A stretch of DNA of 37,415 nucleotides from Candidatus Latescibacterota bacterium (GTDB taxonomy: Bacteria; Latescibacterota; UBA2968; UBA8231): contig JAJDUT010000018.1 in the NCBI GenBank assembly GCA_022826515.1, positions 1 to 37,415 on the forward strand, written 5' to 3'. This document shows, in pieces, positions 23,234 to 32,174 of this stretch (positions within the stretch are counted from its first letter, which is position 1; the number at the start of each line of letters is the position of its first letter). Below the pieces are notes generated by a model, which saw nothing but the letters and a program-made list of their open reading frames with translations, ran no database searches and was not told where the DNA came from. Made by a program: the position numbers and the translations under genes.

Positions 23234-25267
23234 ATGAACTCAGGAGCCATGCGTGGTCGGCTCGCGGCGCTACTGCTCGGCTTGGTCTTAGTCGCGCTCA
23301 TCGAAGGGGGGTTGCGGCTGATTCCGGTGTTGGATCCGCCGGCATTTGCCATCCAATTAGCGCGCGTCGAAGGCCGGGCGCTCCACGCGGTCAACCCAGA
23401 CTACGCTCGTCGATTCTTCGCCGGCATGGCCGAGCCTATCCGGCGCGGCATCCGCATGACCCCGAGGCCCTATATCGAACCCGCACCCGAGGACGCGTTG
23501 CGCGTGCTCTTTGCCGGGGGTTCGACCGTACAGGGCTACCCCCACCCCAAGCGTTTATCGGCCCCGTCTTATCTCCAAGAAATGCTCGGCGACCTCTTTC
23601 CAGAGCGCCAGATTGAGGTCTTTAACGCCGGTATCACTGCTGCTTCGAGCTTTGCCGTGGCCCGCGCCGTAGAAGACGGCACCGCCGCGCTCGGGGCGGA
23701 CTTGGTCGTAGTTTATACCGGACACAACGAGTTATATGGGGTTTATGGAGCGGCCTCATTGGCTCAAGGAGGGCAAGCGGTGTGGATGAAGCGGGTTCAC
23801 TACTCACTAGTGCAGTGGCGGCTGAGACCCTTGGTCGGCAAGTTGATAGGCCCGTTGGGTAGAGAGTCGGCGGATGGTCCTTTAATCGAGGTGATGTCTA
23901 AGGCGGGGGTGATTCCAGTGTCCGATCCGCGGCGGGCGCAGGCTGCGGCCAATTTGGAGACCAATCTTCGCGACGTAGCGGCCTTTTGCCGAGCGCGGCG
24001 CATTCCCTTGGTGCTCTGTACGGTGACCAGTAACGAATGCGGTTTCGCGCCAGCGCGCATTGAGCCGCCTTTGCCGGATGAGGAGCTCGCGCTCTATGTG
24101 GATTTTTTGGCGCAGAGCGATAGGGAGCAAGCGTCGCCGACAGCGCTGGCGGCCTTAGCACAGGCCGAGGCGCTCTATGCGGACGACGCCTATTTGCACT
24201 TCTTACGCGGTTATCACTTAGAGCAGTTGGGCCGTGGCGCTGAGGCGCGAGCGACTTATGTACAGGCACGCGAGTTGGATCCGCGGCCTTGGCGGGCGAC
24301 GGCAACTCTAAACGAGGTCGTGCGCCGAGTCGCGGAGGAAGAAGGAGTGCTGCTAGCCGATGTTGAGGCGCGCTTCCTCGCTCACAGCCCGGAGGCAGGT
24401 GTGGGTTGGGAACTGATGGCCGATCACTTGCATCCGACGACGGCTGGCCAAGTGCTTTTGGCCCGGTCCATTGTCGCTGCACTGGAAGGAGCACCAGTCC
24501 CTTGGAAGGTCGCACTCGGAACTGCGGATCGGTTGGCGGCTGCCGGTGAATACCGTCGCAGGCTCGGCGACTTGCCCGTTGAGCGGCTAGCCGTGCTACG
24601 GGCCATGGCCGTACTCTTGGCTTCACCTCCTTTGGATGAGGGAAACGAGGGGCAGGTACAGACCTTGCGCCGGCAGGCTGAGGCCCTGTGGGACGAACTG
24701 AGTGCTGGAGAGCAGAGCGGAGTTGAGCGATGGCAAACGGGAGCGGGGCCGGAGCTATTGGCGCTGAATGTCGCGGACGCTTGTTACGCCGCTCAGGAGT
24801 ACGAACGTGCGCGAGCCTATTATCTCGCGGCCCGTTTGGAGGAGCCTTATACGATATGGGGCGATTTGTGGAGCACGCTACGCTATGTCCGTTGCGGACA
24901 ACTCGCGGGAGATTCTATTGGACCGGTCGAGCACTCCGCGCTCCACGCCCTGCTAGACCGCTTGCGCTTCTTAAGCGAGGCTCCAGACTTTTCTCTGGGG
25001 TTACAGGACTTTATTCGCGGCTATGCCTACCATTTGCTCGGAGAGCATGGCAAGGCATTGGCAGCGCTAGAGCAGGCTGTGCAAGACGCAAACATCCGCA
25101 AGACGTTCACAACGGACTTACTAGAGCTGATCGTCGCCGAGTTGATGATTGCGGGCCGCTTAGCCGACGTTGAGCGATATGCGGTAGAAATAGCCGCTGA
25201 ACAGGGCCAAGAGGCTTTCGGTCGTGCCCTCGTCGAGCAGATCAGGGCGAGCCAGAAGCCGCGCTGA
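23234..25267 (+). CDS. SGNH/GDSL-type hydrolase with TPR insert and C-terminal helical repeats
   Basis: A 677-residue protein with an N-terminal membrane anchor or signal (about 8-25). SGNH blocks are readable: GGSTVQG with nucleophile Ser97 (block I), NAGI (131-134, block II), GHNE (163-166, block III with Asn165) and DHLHPT with Asp397/His400 (block V). Between blocks III and V a TPR-like unit is inserted at about 305-350 (YLHFLRGYHLEQLGRGAEARA), and the remaining 270 residues are also helical repeat-like. The fold suggests an esterase or acyl-hydrolase acting on the periplasmic side. An ATG at 23249 with AGGAG only two bases away is an alternative start. It overlaps the convergent FG-GAP gene by 26 bases. 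Confidence 0.78.
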   Translation: MNSGAMRGRLAALLLGLVLVALIEGGLRLIPVLDPPAFAIQLARVEGRALHAVNPDYARRFFAGMAEPIRRGIRMTPRPYIEPAPEDALRVLFAGGSTVQGYPHPKRLSAPSYLQEMLGDLFPERQIEVFNAGITAASSFAVARAVEDGTAALGADLVVVYTGHNELYGVYGAASLAQGGQAVWMKRVHYSLVQWRLRPLVGKLIGPLGRESADGPLIEVMSKAGVIPVSDPRRAQAAANLETNLRDVAAFCRARRIPLVLCTVTSNECGFAPARIEPPLPDEELALYVDFLAQSDREQASPTALAALAQAEALYADDAYLHFLRGYHLEQLGRGAEARATYVQARELDPRPWRATATLNEVVRRVAEEEGVLLADVEARFLAHSPEAGVGWELMADHLHPTTAGQVLLARSIVAALEGAPVPWKVALGTADRLAAAGEYRRRLGDLPVERLAVLRAMAVLLASPPLDEGNEGQVQTLRRQAEALWDELSAGEQSGVERWQTGAGPELLALNVADACYAAQEYERARAYYLAARLEEPYTIWGDLWSTLRYVRCGQLAGDSIGPVEHSALHALLDRLRFLSEAPDFSLGLQDFIRGYAYHLLGEHGKALAALEQAVQDANIRKTFTTDLLELIVAELMIAGRLADVERYAVEIAAEQGQEAFGRALVEQIRASQKPR

Positions 25268-26963
25268 TGCCCTCGCCTTCGACGAGCGCGATGGCTTGGT
25301 TGGCTGCAAAGGGGCCGAATTGCTCCACGCGGCCCGAAGGCCAGCGCACTTCTAATGCGTCAAGTTGCGGCCGTTTGCCCAGTCCCAAACAGATGAGGAG
25401 TTGGCTCTGTGATAGGTACGAGCGGCTACCACGCAGTTCCCTAGTCTGGACCAAGTCGCCGCTGGTTGCGGTCAGCCGGGCACCGATGCCGTTTGGATTG
25501 CCGTTGACTCCCGCTAGCTGGATGGTGATCCAGTGGTTGCCGTCGCCGTGGTCGTTGCGCAGCAAGCTGAGCGGTTGACCTGAATTAAAAACTAGTAAAT
25601 CGGGATCGCCGTCGCCGTCGTAGTCGCCGGTGGCACTGCCGCGGCTGACGCGCTCTAGGGAGAAGCCGGGGCCGGCTGTCGCGGAAACCTTGGCGAAGCG
25701 ACCGCCGTCATTGCGGAAGAGCAAATTGCGCTGCCCATAGCTGGTGGATTGGTCGATGTCGCGGACATTGTCGAGGACGTGGCCGTTGGCGGCAAACAGG
25801 TCGAGATCGCCGTCGAGGTCGGGGTCGAAAAACTGGGTGCCAAAACCGAGAAGGGGCAGCGACGGCAAGCCCACTCCGGCGGCAAAGGTCGCAACCGAGA
25901 AGAAGTTGCCTTCGCCTCGATAGAGCGAGTTAGGCTCGGCTTGGAAGTTGGTCACCGTTAAATCGAGCATGCCGTCGCCGTTGTAGTCGCCCCAATCTAC
26001 CCCCATGCCTGCTTCCATCTGCCCGTCTTGGCCATAAGCTACTCCCATCAGTCCGGCTCTTTCGGCAAAGGTCCCGTCTTGGTTGTTGTGGTAGAGGAAA
26101 TTTCGCACGGCGTCGTTAGCCACGTAAATGTCGGGCCAACCGTCGCTGTCGTAGTCGCCAAAAACCACCCCCAGCCCCTTGCCGCTCGCATCGGCGATGC
26201 CGGCCTCTGCCGAGACATCGACAAAGTGCCCCATGCCGTCGTTGCGGTAGAGCAGATCAGCTTGGCCTTGGAAGTTATCTGGATGCGGATAGCCGACAGG
26301 TGCTTGACCGCCATAGCTTGCGTAGCCGGCCATATAAGGCACTTGATCGGCGCGAGCCGCGGCCGGATCGTAGGCCACGTAATTGGCGACATAGAGGTCG
26401 AGATCGCCGTCGCGGTCGTAATCGGCAAAGGCGCAACTCGTGCCCCAGCGCACATCGGCGACGCCTGTCTGTCGTCCGATCTCGGCAAAATGTCCGTCGT
26501 CGTTGCGAAAGAGTGCGTTGGGGCCAAAGTTGGTCAGGTAGAGGTCGAGGTCGCCATCGCTGTCGTAGTCGGCCGCGGCAACCCCCATGCCGACACCTGA
26601 GTGGGCGACCCCGGCTGCGACTGAGACAAAGCGGTGGCCGTCGTTGCGAAAAAGACTATTGACAGGGACCGCATCGCGTGGATCGGCGGCGATAAAAGCG
26701 CCGTTTACGGCGTAAACATCTAAATCGCCATCGCCGTCGTAGTCGAAGAAAGCACCCCCGCCGCCCATAGTTTCGGGAAAGTAGCGCTGAGGGCTGCGGC
26801 CGTTTTCGTGCTGCCATGTTAGGCCGACAGCAGACGCAACTTCGACAAAGTGGAGAGACGAAAATGCGGGTGCGACGTGCTGCAATGGTGTAGGTGGCTC
26901 GGTCTCTTCGGTGGCGCTACAGGCCAGACAGAGCAAGCAGATGAGAAAAACTAGCATGGACAT
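25242..26963 (-). CDS. FG-GAP/VCBS repeat protein with ASPIC/UnbV C-terminal domain (CRTAC1-like lipoprotein)
   Basis: The ATG at 26963 is chosen, three bases after the upstream TPR gene's stop; the longer frame to 27140 would lie inside that gene. The 573-residue protein opens with a lipoprotein-like signal (LICLLCLACSATEE). Seven FG-GAP/VCBS-type calcium-loop repeats follow (DYDGDGDLDVYAVNG, DYDSDGDLDLYLTN and similar), then the ASPIC/UnbV domain (ELRGSRSYLSQSQL, then LEVRWPSGRVEQF) at the end. The repeats form an integrin-like propeller. Function in the family is poorly known; binding of extracellular partners is likely. Last gene of the minus-strand operon. Confidence 0.86.
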   Translation of the reverse strand: MSMLVFLICLLCLACSATEETEPPTPLQHVAPAFSSLHFVEVASAVGLTWQHENGRSPQRYFPETMGGGGAFFDYDGDGDLDVYAVNGAFIAADPRDAVPVNSLFRNDGHRFVSVAAGVAHSGVGMGVAAADYDSDGDLDLYLTNFGPNALFRNDDGHFAEIGRQTGVADVRWGTSCAFADYDRDGDLDLYVANYVAYDPAAARADQVPYMAGYASYGGQAPVGYPHPDNFQGQADLLYRNDGMGHFVDVSAEAGIADASGKGLGVVFGDYDSDGWPDIYVANDAVRNFLYHNNQDGTFAERAGLMGVAYGQDGQMEAGMGVDWGDYNGDGMLDLTVTNFQAEPNSLYRGEGNFFSVATFAAGVGLPSLPLLGFGTQFFDPDLDGDLDLFAANGHVLDNVRDIDQSTSYGQRNLLFRNDGGRFAKVSATAGPGFSLERVSRGSATGDYDGDGDPDLLVFNSGQPLSLLRNDHGDGNHWITIQLAGVNGNPNGIGARLTATSGDLVQTRELRGSRSYLSQSQLLICLGLGKRPQLDALEVRWPSGRVEQFGPFAANQAIALVEGEGISAASGSP

Positions 26964-26964
26964 A

Positions 26965-28467
26965 TCAGGGGCTCGGCAGTTGGGCGAGCCGCTCGCGGGC
27001 TTGACGCAAAAAGTCTGGGTCGCCTTGCCACTTGTCGATAAAGGTTTGGTAGCAACGGCGTGCCTCCGAGATCGCACCTTGGGCTTGGTACACGGTTGCC
27101 AGCGCGTAATAGGTTCGCGCAAAGGTTGAGTCGGCGGCAATGGCTGCCTGATAGGCCCGTTGCGCCCGGTCTAGCTGTCCCTTTTGCAAGAAGAGGCTGC
27201 CGAGATTGTAGTGGGCATCGGCCAAGGTTGAATCGGCGGCAATGGCCGATTCTAGTGCCTGTTGGGCCGCCGCTTCATATCCCAAACTTAGCTGGACATG
27301 AGCGAGGTTATTCCAAGCTGTAGCCGAGGAAGAATCTAGTGCCAGTGCGTGCTCAAAGGCTGTGCGGGCCTCTTGGTACTGGTTGCGCCGCATATATACA
27401 TAGCCACGGGTGAAATGGAGCTTGCTGGTGCGTACATCCTCGGGGTGCTGAGAGATGCCTCGGCGGCATAGTTTGAGCACTTCTTGATCTTCTCCCTGCG
27501 TCAATAAAAGTCCGCTTAGCGAAATTAGGGCCTCTAAGTCGTTCGGGTCAGCTAGCAGTATGGCCCGATAGTGGGTGAGAGCGTCGTCGTCTCGACCCAG
27601 TTGTCGATAGTGGTAGGCTAGTTGCAAGCGAGCCTCACGGTGGTCGGGCTCGGTGTCGAGCTGGCGACGCAGGTGCGCGATTTGAGCAGCGTGGGCAGCG
27701 AGGGTCTCAAAACGTGCCAGCGCTGCCTGCGCTTGGGTTGGTTGCCCCAGTGCCAAAAGCGCCGAAGAAAGATTGTAGTGAGCCTCGATTAAGTGCGGGT
27801 CGAGCGCGAGCGCGCGGCGAAAGGTCGCCAACGCCTCTTGGTAACTCCGCTCGGCTAGGTGCAGCAAGCCCAACAGACGGTGGTTTTCGGCTTGGGTCGA
27901 GTCTTGGGCGAGGGCTAGGTCGAGCTCGGCTCGGGCCTCGTCGTAGCGTCCTTGACGCAGGTAGAGCCGACCGAGTTGGTGCCGCACGTCAATGTCTTCC
28001 CCGCCCATTTCTAGTGCGGTGTGCAATCCTTTTTCGGCTAGGTCATAGCGCCCCTGTTTGGCGTAAAAGAGAGGTAAGGTGCGGAGAGCAGGGACGTAGG
28101 TTGGAATGCGTTTGAGCAACTCGATAGCCAGCGGCAGATTGCCCCGGTCAGCCTCGATTACTGCTAGGTTGTGCCGGGCGCGATGATAGGTGGAGTCGGC
28201 TGCGAGCGCGGCTTTGTAGGCTTGGACGGCCCGCTCCATGTGCCCGAGCCGAGCGTCGAGGTCGCCCAATGCACAGTGCGCTGCGGCGTTGAGCGAGTCT
28301 ATGGCTAACGCTTTTTCAAAAGCACGGCGTGCTTCGACGTAGCGGTGTTCTTCAGCGAATTCTCGCCCGGCCTGCACCAAGTGATCGCCTTCTTCTTGCG
28401 GGCCAGAATCTATCCCGCAACCACTCAAAATCGCCCATAGTGCGGCGAGCAAGACAGCCAAGCTCAT
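26965..28467 (-). CDS. TPR-repeat lipoprotein
   Basis: A 500-residue protein that begins with a lipoprotein signal (MSLAVLLAALWAILSGCG, lipobox LSGC, Cys17) and is otherwise almost wholly made of about a dozen 34-residue TPR units (patterns such as AHCALGDLDARLGHMERAVQAYKAAL and YYALATVYQAQGAISEA), with A-x-D-S-T loops between helices. TPRs act as scaffolds for protein complexes. Its start overlaps the end of the preceding TPR gene by four bases (ATGA), and its stop lies one base before the next gene, so translation is probably coupled. No partner is known. Confidence 0.85.
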   Translation of the reverse strand: MSLAVLLAALWAILSGCGIDSGPQEEGDHLVQAGREFAEEHRYVEARRAFEKALAIDSLNAAAHCALGDLDARLGHMERAVQAYKAALAADSTYHRARHNLAVIEADRGNLPLAIELLKRIPTYVPALRTLPLFYAKQGRYDLAEKGLHTALEMGGEDIDVRHQLGRLYLRQGRYDEARAELDLALAQDSTQAENHRLLGLLHLAERSYQEALATFRRALALDPHLIEAHYNLSSALLALGQPTQAQAALARFETLAAHAAQIAHLRRQLDTEPDHREARLQLAYHYRQLGRDDDALTHYRAILLADPNDLEALISLSGLLLTQGEDQEVLKLCRRGISQHPEDVRTSKLHFTRGYVYMRRNQYQEARTAFEHALALDSSSATAWNNLAHVQLSLGYEAAAQQALESAIAADSTLADAHYNLGSLFLQKGQLDRAQRAYQAAIAADSTFARTYYALATVYQAQGAISEARRCYQTFIDKWQGDPDFLRQARERLAQLPSP

Positions 28468-29798
28468 TGCGGGGCATTCTCTTGCGCGGATAGCTGCCGT
28501 CGGGCCTCGGCGATTTTGGCTTGCAGAGTCTCATTGGTCACCCCACCGGACGGAACGTTTTCCCAAAGCGCAATGGCCCGTGCGAATTCGCCGCGGCGGG
28601 CGTGGATATCGCCGAGCAATATGTGAGCACTATAGAGCTTTGCGTCTATTTCGATAGCCCGCTCGACAGCCGCCTGCGCTTGGTCCAGTTGATCCATTTC
28701 GAGGAACACATTGCCGAGATTGGAGTAGTAAAAACCCGTAGATGGGGCGAACCGCACGGCCCGCTCGTATTGTCTGAGGGCCTTTTCTAGTTGGCCTTGC
28801 TTGTGAAGGATTAGGCCCAGATTATTGTGACTTTCGGCTAAAGTTGAGTCGTGGCTCAATGCTTCGAGGTAATAGCGCACCGCTAAATCGTCCTTGCCTC
28901 GGCGCTGGAGCAGCGTGCCCAATCCTTGGTACCCCAAGCCATAGGTCGAGTCGATGAGTATGGACTGGCGATAGTGCTCGACGGCCAGTTTGAGACGCCC
29001 AAAGCGACTGTAGAGGGCGGCGAGATTGGAGTGGGCTTGGGGTTGGTCAGGGTGCTGGCGCAGCGCATCTTGATGGGGTTTGAGTTGGGCATTTTGTTCG
29101 TCCAAGATGCGCGCGCGCTCAAGGGCGCGTTGCCCCTCTGCGGCGCGGCCCATGCGCAACAGGGCCTGCCCGATTCCGAGGAATGCGGTCGGTTCGTGCG
29201 GACTGAGGTGTGCGACTTGGCGCAGTTGGCGCTCGGCTTCTTGGTAGTTGCCTAACTTTAGGTTCACTTGACCTAGCTGTAGTCGAGCTTGGAGGTGGGT
29301 GGAGTCGGCAGTGACGATGGCGGCGAAAATTTCGCGGGCCTCTTGTAGCTGGCCTTCGCGCTGGTGGATAACGCCTAGTATGTAGCGTGCTTCAACCGCG
29401 TTGGGGGCTAGTTTCAGTGCCTCGGTGAGGAGTTGGCGAGCTTCCTCTACTTTGCCGTGTACATCATAGAACATTTTGCCCAAGGCGATGCGCGGACCAG
29501 CGTAGTCGGGTTTTAGTTCAAGTGCTTTCTCAAACTGAGTCTGCGCTTCGGCAAAACGACTCTGGGCGTGCAATACAACGCCGAGATAGTAATGGTATTG
29601 GGGGTTGTCTGGGGCTTGTTGCAGTGCCTGACGATAGGCATGCTCGGCTTCGGAAAAGAGGCCGCGGGCTTGGAGTGCTCGACCGGTGGCAAAGGTCTGG
29701 GCCGCCGAGTCGGTGGGCGGGGCGGGAGCTTGGGGTGGATCGGGTGTGTCGCGGGTACAGGCGGTACATAAGACCAAAAAAAATAGAACAAAGCGCAT
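28464..29798 (-). CDS. TPR-repeat lipoprotein
   Basis: The ATG at 29798 is preceded by GGAG and gives a proper signal (MRFVLFFLVLCTACTRD, lipobox CTAC); an in-frame TTG at 29906 would lie inside the small gene at 29803 and lacks support. The 444-residue product has a proline-rich linker (DPPQAPAPPTDS) and then about eleven TPR units to near the end, for example AEHAYRQALQQAPDNPQYHYYLG. Related in style to its downstream neighbour, suggesting an internal duplication of a TPR lipoprotein gene. Probably anchored in the envelope as a scaffold. Confidence 0.85.
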   Translation of the reverse strand: MRFVLFFLVLCTACTRDTPDPPQAPAPPTDSAAQTFATGRALQARGLFSEAEHAYRQALQQAPDNPQYHYYLGVVLHAQSRFAEAQTQFEKALELKPDYAGPRIALGKMFYDVHGKVEEARQLLTEALKLAPNAVEARYILGVIHQREGQLQEAREIFAAIVTADSTHLQARLQLGQVNLKLGNYQEAERQLRQVAHLSPHEPTAFLGIGQALLRMGRAAEGQRALERARILDEQNAQLKPHQDALRQHPDQPQAHSNLAALYSRFGRLKLAVEHYRQSILIDSTYGLGYQGLGTLLQRRGKDDLAVRYYLEALSHDSTLAESHNNLGLILHKQGQLEKALRQYERAVRFAPSTGFYYSNLGNVFLEMDQLDQAQAAVERAIEIDAKLYSAHILLGDIHARRGEFARAIALWENVPSGGVTNETLQAKIAEARRQLSAQENAPQ

Positions 29799-29802
29799 AG
29801 TT

Positions 29803-29979
29803 CTACTCCGGTATGAGGCGATTGACGCCTCGGTGAATGACGTAGTGGTGGTCGGCCAGCACGGCGCGAAAAACCTGACACTCGCCACCTGGCCAAGTAA
29901 TTTCAATAAAGAGTGGCTCAGTACTGAAGACGGGTGCCGCGCAAGAAAGAAGTAAAAGAGCTTGGAGGTGGCTAGACAA
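29803..29979 (-). CDS. Small secreted peptide resembling the end of an ASPIC/UnbV domain
   Basis: A 58-residue frame filling the gap between the GT39-TPR gene and the TPR gene. It starts at TTG (29979) with AGGAGG four bases upstream, that site overlapping the previous stop (TAGGAGG), and stops four bases before the next ATG. The N-terminus is signal-like (LQALLLLSCAAPVFS) and the rest, IEITWPGGECQVFRAVLADH, aligns with the C-terminal strand of the ASPIC domain in the protein at 25242 (LEVRWPSGRVEQF). So it looks like an isolated ASPIC tail exported as a mini-protein. The tight spacing on both sides argues that it is really translated. A remnant of a former larger gene is the alternative. Confidence 0.68.
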   Translation of the reverse strand: MSSHLQALLLLSCAAPVFSTEPLFIEITWPGGECQVFRAVLADHHYVIHRGVNRLIPE

Positions 29980-29987
29980 GGAACCTC

Positions 29988-32078
29988 CTATGGCGATTTG
30001 AGGCGGCGATAGGCTTCGTCGAGCAGACGTTGCGCGTGGGCGGAGGGACCTCTCGCTAGCACTTGGCGCAGCCGGTCAATGGCCGCGGCGTGGTTTCCAT
30101 TTTCGAGTTCGATAAGCGCGAGGTTGACGTGGACGTCTGGGTTGTCTGGAGCCAGTTCTAGAGCTTGAAGAAAATGCGTTCGCGCCGCTTGAGTGCGCCC
30201 AGCGAGCAGGTGCAGGGCACCGATGGCGTTTAGGGCCTCGGGCCGTCTTGCGAGAGATAGGGCTTGGTGGTACCGGCCTAGTGCCGCCTCGGCTTGCCCG
30301 GCCTGCTGTAAGGCCCTCCCCAGTTCGTAGTGCAGCCAGAAATCCCGTGGCTGCCAAGCAAGCGCCCTCTGTAAGTGAGTTGCGGCCGTGGCGTATTGTC
30401 CTTGGCGATAGAGCAGGCGGCCGTAGTAGTAGTGGGCCATGCCGGACTCTGGATCGCGTTCGAGGGCGCGGCGCAGATATACTTCGGCCTGCTGTGGCTT
30501 ATTGGTCACTAGGTAAATCCGGCCTAGGAGGACGCGAGTGTCGGTGCGCCGGGGATTTTCCGCTAGAGTCTGGAGGGCCTCGCGTTCGCTTTTCTCATAG
30601 CGCTCTTGGTGAAAGTACGCCACGGCTAGATTGTGGCGGGCGTAATTGTACTCTGGGTCCAATTCCAGTGCTCGGCGCGAGTAACGCGCAGACAGGGCGT
30701 AGTCTTGCTTGCGCAGATGCACCTCGCCGAGGTCGAAGTAGAGCTGAGCGTCTTTTTCAGTTGGCGCGGCTTCGGCAAGATTGCACAGGACCAATAGGCC
30801 CCCGAGGGGTAGGGCAAGCACTGTAGTGCGGATATAGGCTCTGCGGCGCACGCCTAGATAGAACTGAAAAGTGGCAAAAGCAGCAAAAGCGATCAGCACC
30901 GGCACGACTGGCATGCGGTAGCGAGCTACCGGAAAGAAGAGTACGACCGAGGCCATGTATACTAGAGCGTAGAGTCGCAGCAAGGCAATCGGTGGCGTCC
31001 ACTTTCCCCTCATACTCAGCCCCAAGCCAAGTAAACTCAGGGGGCCGATAAGGCCGAAGGGGATCGACACGTGCCAATCCCAGAGCAAGAGACTCAAAAT
31101 CCGCGAGTGTTGGCGGGCGTAGTATATGTCTTGATTGCGCTTGGTCTCTGGGCCGCTCCAAAAGTGGAATACCTTTTTGCCGAGCAGACCGAGATAATCA
31201 AGGGGCTGAGTGGTTATGTAATTGAGGGCTTTGTCTAAGAAAAAGGCCGATTGGGCGGCTGCGGTCTTATGCCCAGAGTTTTCCGCCTCGGCGATCATGG
31301 TTTCCCACTGCATACCCGGACGCAGCGAGACCGTGCGCTCGTAGTCGGCGTTATTGCCGATGTAGAAGTTGATACCAGCATTGGAGGAGATGAAGACGAG
31401 GTCCGACTCAATAGTCCAGTTGCGATAGGTAACGGGCAGGATAACCAAGGCTATGGGAACGATAAAAGAAAACAGGGAACAATAGGCAGATGTACGTCGG
31501 TGCCACAGTACCCAGGCGCAAAAGGCCGCGATAAAGAGCAAGATAGTAGGGCGAGTCAGAGCCGCAAGGCCCGCGATGAGGCCGGCTAGCACCCAGTCGC
31601 GCCCGCGATCGCGTCTCCATGCGATCAACAGGCCGTATAGGAGCAGGAGGTTGAGGAAGACTTCCATTGGCACGGCCAATAGCTCGCCCTCAAAGTAGAG
31701 AAAGGAGCCGCACAAGGCCGCCATGACGCTGGCGATGCGACCGACCTGTTTGCCAAAGGCGTGCCGGGCCAATGCGTACACCAATAGGCAGGAGAGGACG
31801 CCGAGGCCCACGTGTATGAGCCGGATGCCGACGAAGTACGAGGTCGGTAGGAGCCAGCAAACGAACGTCAGCAGGTAGATGTAGAGGGGGGGCTGCCAGT
31901 ACGGTTCGTCTCCTCCCCAGAATGGGTCGCTGGCAAGGGCCTGCTTGAGAAAGGTCTGGGCGTCAACTATGGGCGCGTCGAAGAAGGGGCTGGCGCGATG
32001 TTCCCATAGATAGCCTAGCCGCAGTGCAAGAGCGGCTAGTAGGAGCGCTCCCAAAAAGAAACGGGTGCTGTGCGCCAT
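29988..32078 (-). CDS. GT39-type glycosyltransferase fused to C-terminal TPR domain
   Basis: A 696-residue protein. The N-terminal 430 residues are a polytopic GT-C-fold glycosyltransferase: helix 1 (FFLGALLLAALALRLGYLW) is followed by a loop with DAPIVDAQTF, and the conserved EPYWQPPLYIYLL motif, typical of this group, comes before helix 2; about ten hydrophobic segments follow. From about residue 445 to the end there are seven or so TPR units (AEVYLRRALERDPESGMAHYYYG). The TPR part should face the periplasm and may recruit acceptor proteins, which is inference. No Shine-Dalgarno precedes the ATG; it lies 96 bases after SP3 and could be co-transcribed with it. Confidence 0.85.
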   Translation of the reverse strand: MAHSTRFFLGALLLAALALRLGYLWEHRASPFFDAPIVDAQTFLKQALASDPFWGGDEPYWQPPLYIYLLTFVCWLLPTSYFVGIRLIHVGLGVLSCLLVYALARHAFGKQVGRIASVMAALCGSFLYFEGELLAVPMEVFLNLLLLYGLLIAWRRDRGRDWVLAGLIAGLAALTRPTILLFIAAFCAWVLWHRRTSAYCSLFSFIVPIALVILPVTYRNWTIESDLVFISSNAGINFYIGNNADYERTVSLRPGMQWETMIAEAENSGHKTAAAQSAFFLDKALNYITTQPLDYLGLLGKKVFHFWSGPETKRNQDIYYARQHSRILSLLLWDWHVSIPFGLIGPLSLLGLGLSMRGKWTPPIALLRLYALVYMASVVLFFPVARYRMPVVPVLIAFAAFATFQFYLGVRRRAYIRTTVLALPLGGLLVLCNLAEAAPTEKDAQLYFDLGEVHLRKQDYALSARYSRRALELDPEYNYARHNLAVAYFHQERYEKSEREALQTLAENPRRTDTRVLLGRIYLVTNKPQQAEVYLRRALERDPESGMAHYYYGRLLYRQGQYATAATHLQRALAWQPRDFWLHYELGRALQQAGQAEAALGRYHQALSLARRPEALNAIGALHLLAGRTQAARTHFLQALELAPDNPDVHVNLALIELENGNHAAAIDRLRQVLARGPSAHAQRLLDEAYRRLKSP

Positions 32079-32134
32079 GACGTTAGAATGGTGACGAGGA
32101 AGGGAAATTCTGCAAGCGTTTTACGGCGCGACGC

Positions 32135-32158
32135 TGCCCGTTCCCTCGGAACCGGGCA
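32135..32158 (-). other. Hairpin between SP3 and the GT39-TPR gene
   Basis: GCCCGTTCC and GGAACCGGGC (32136-32157) form a GC-rich stem with one bulged base and a three-base loop, read on the minus strand just after the SP3 stop. No T-run follows, so it is not a clear terminator; it may be a pause or RNA-processing site within the operon. Confidence 0.35.
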
Positions 32159-32174
32159 ACATCGCGGAATTGGT

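Noticed and set aside
23898..24626. Minus-strand open frame of 242 codons inside the SGNH gene
   Set aside because: Pro/Arg/Ala-rich product typical of shadow frames in GC-rich DNA; the plus strand carries the SGNH motifs.
26028..26600. Long plus-strand open frame inside the FG-GAP gene
   Set aside because: It is the mirror of the repeated Asp-Gly codons of the FG-GAP repeats on the minus strand; no ribosome site and no recognisable protein.
26964..27140. N-terminal extension of the FG-GAP/ASPIC gene
   Set aside because: It is an out-of-frame reading of the TPR gene end; the lipoprotein signal starts at 26963.
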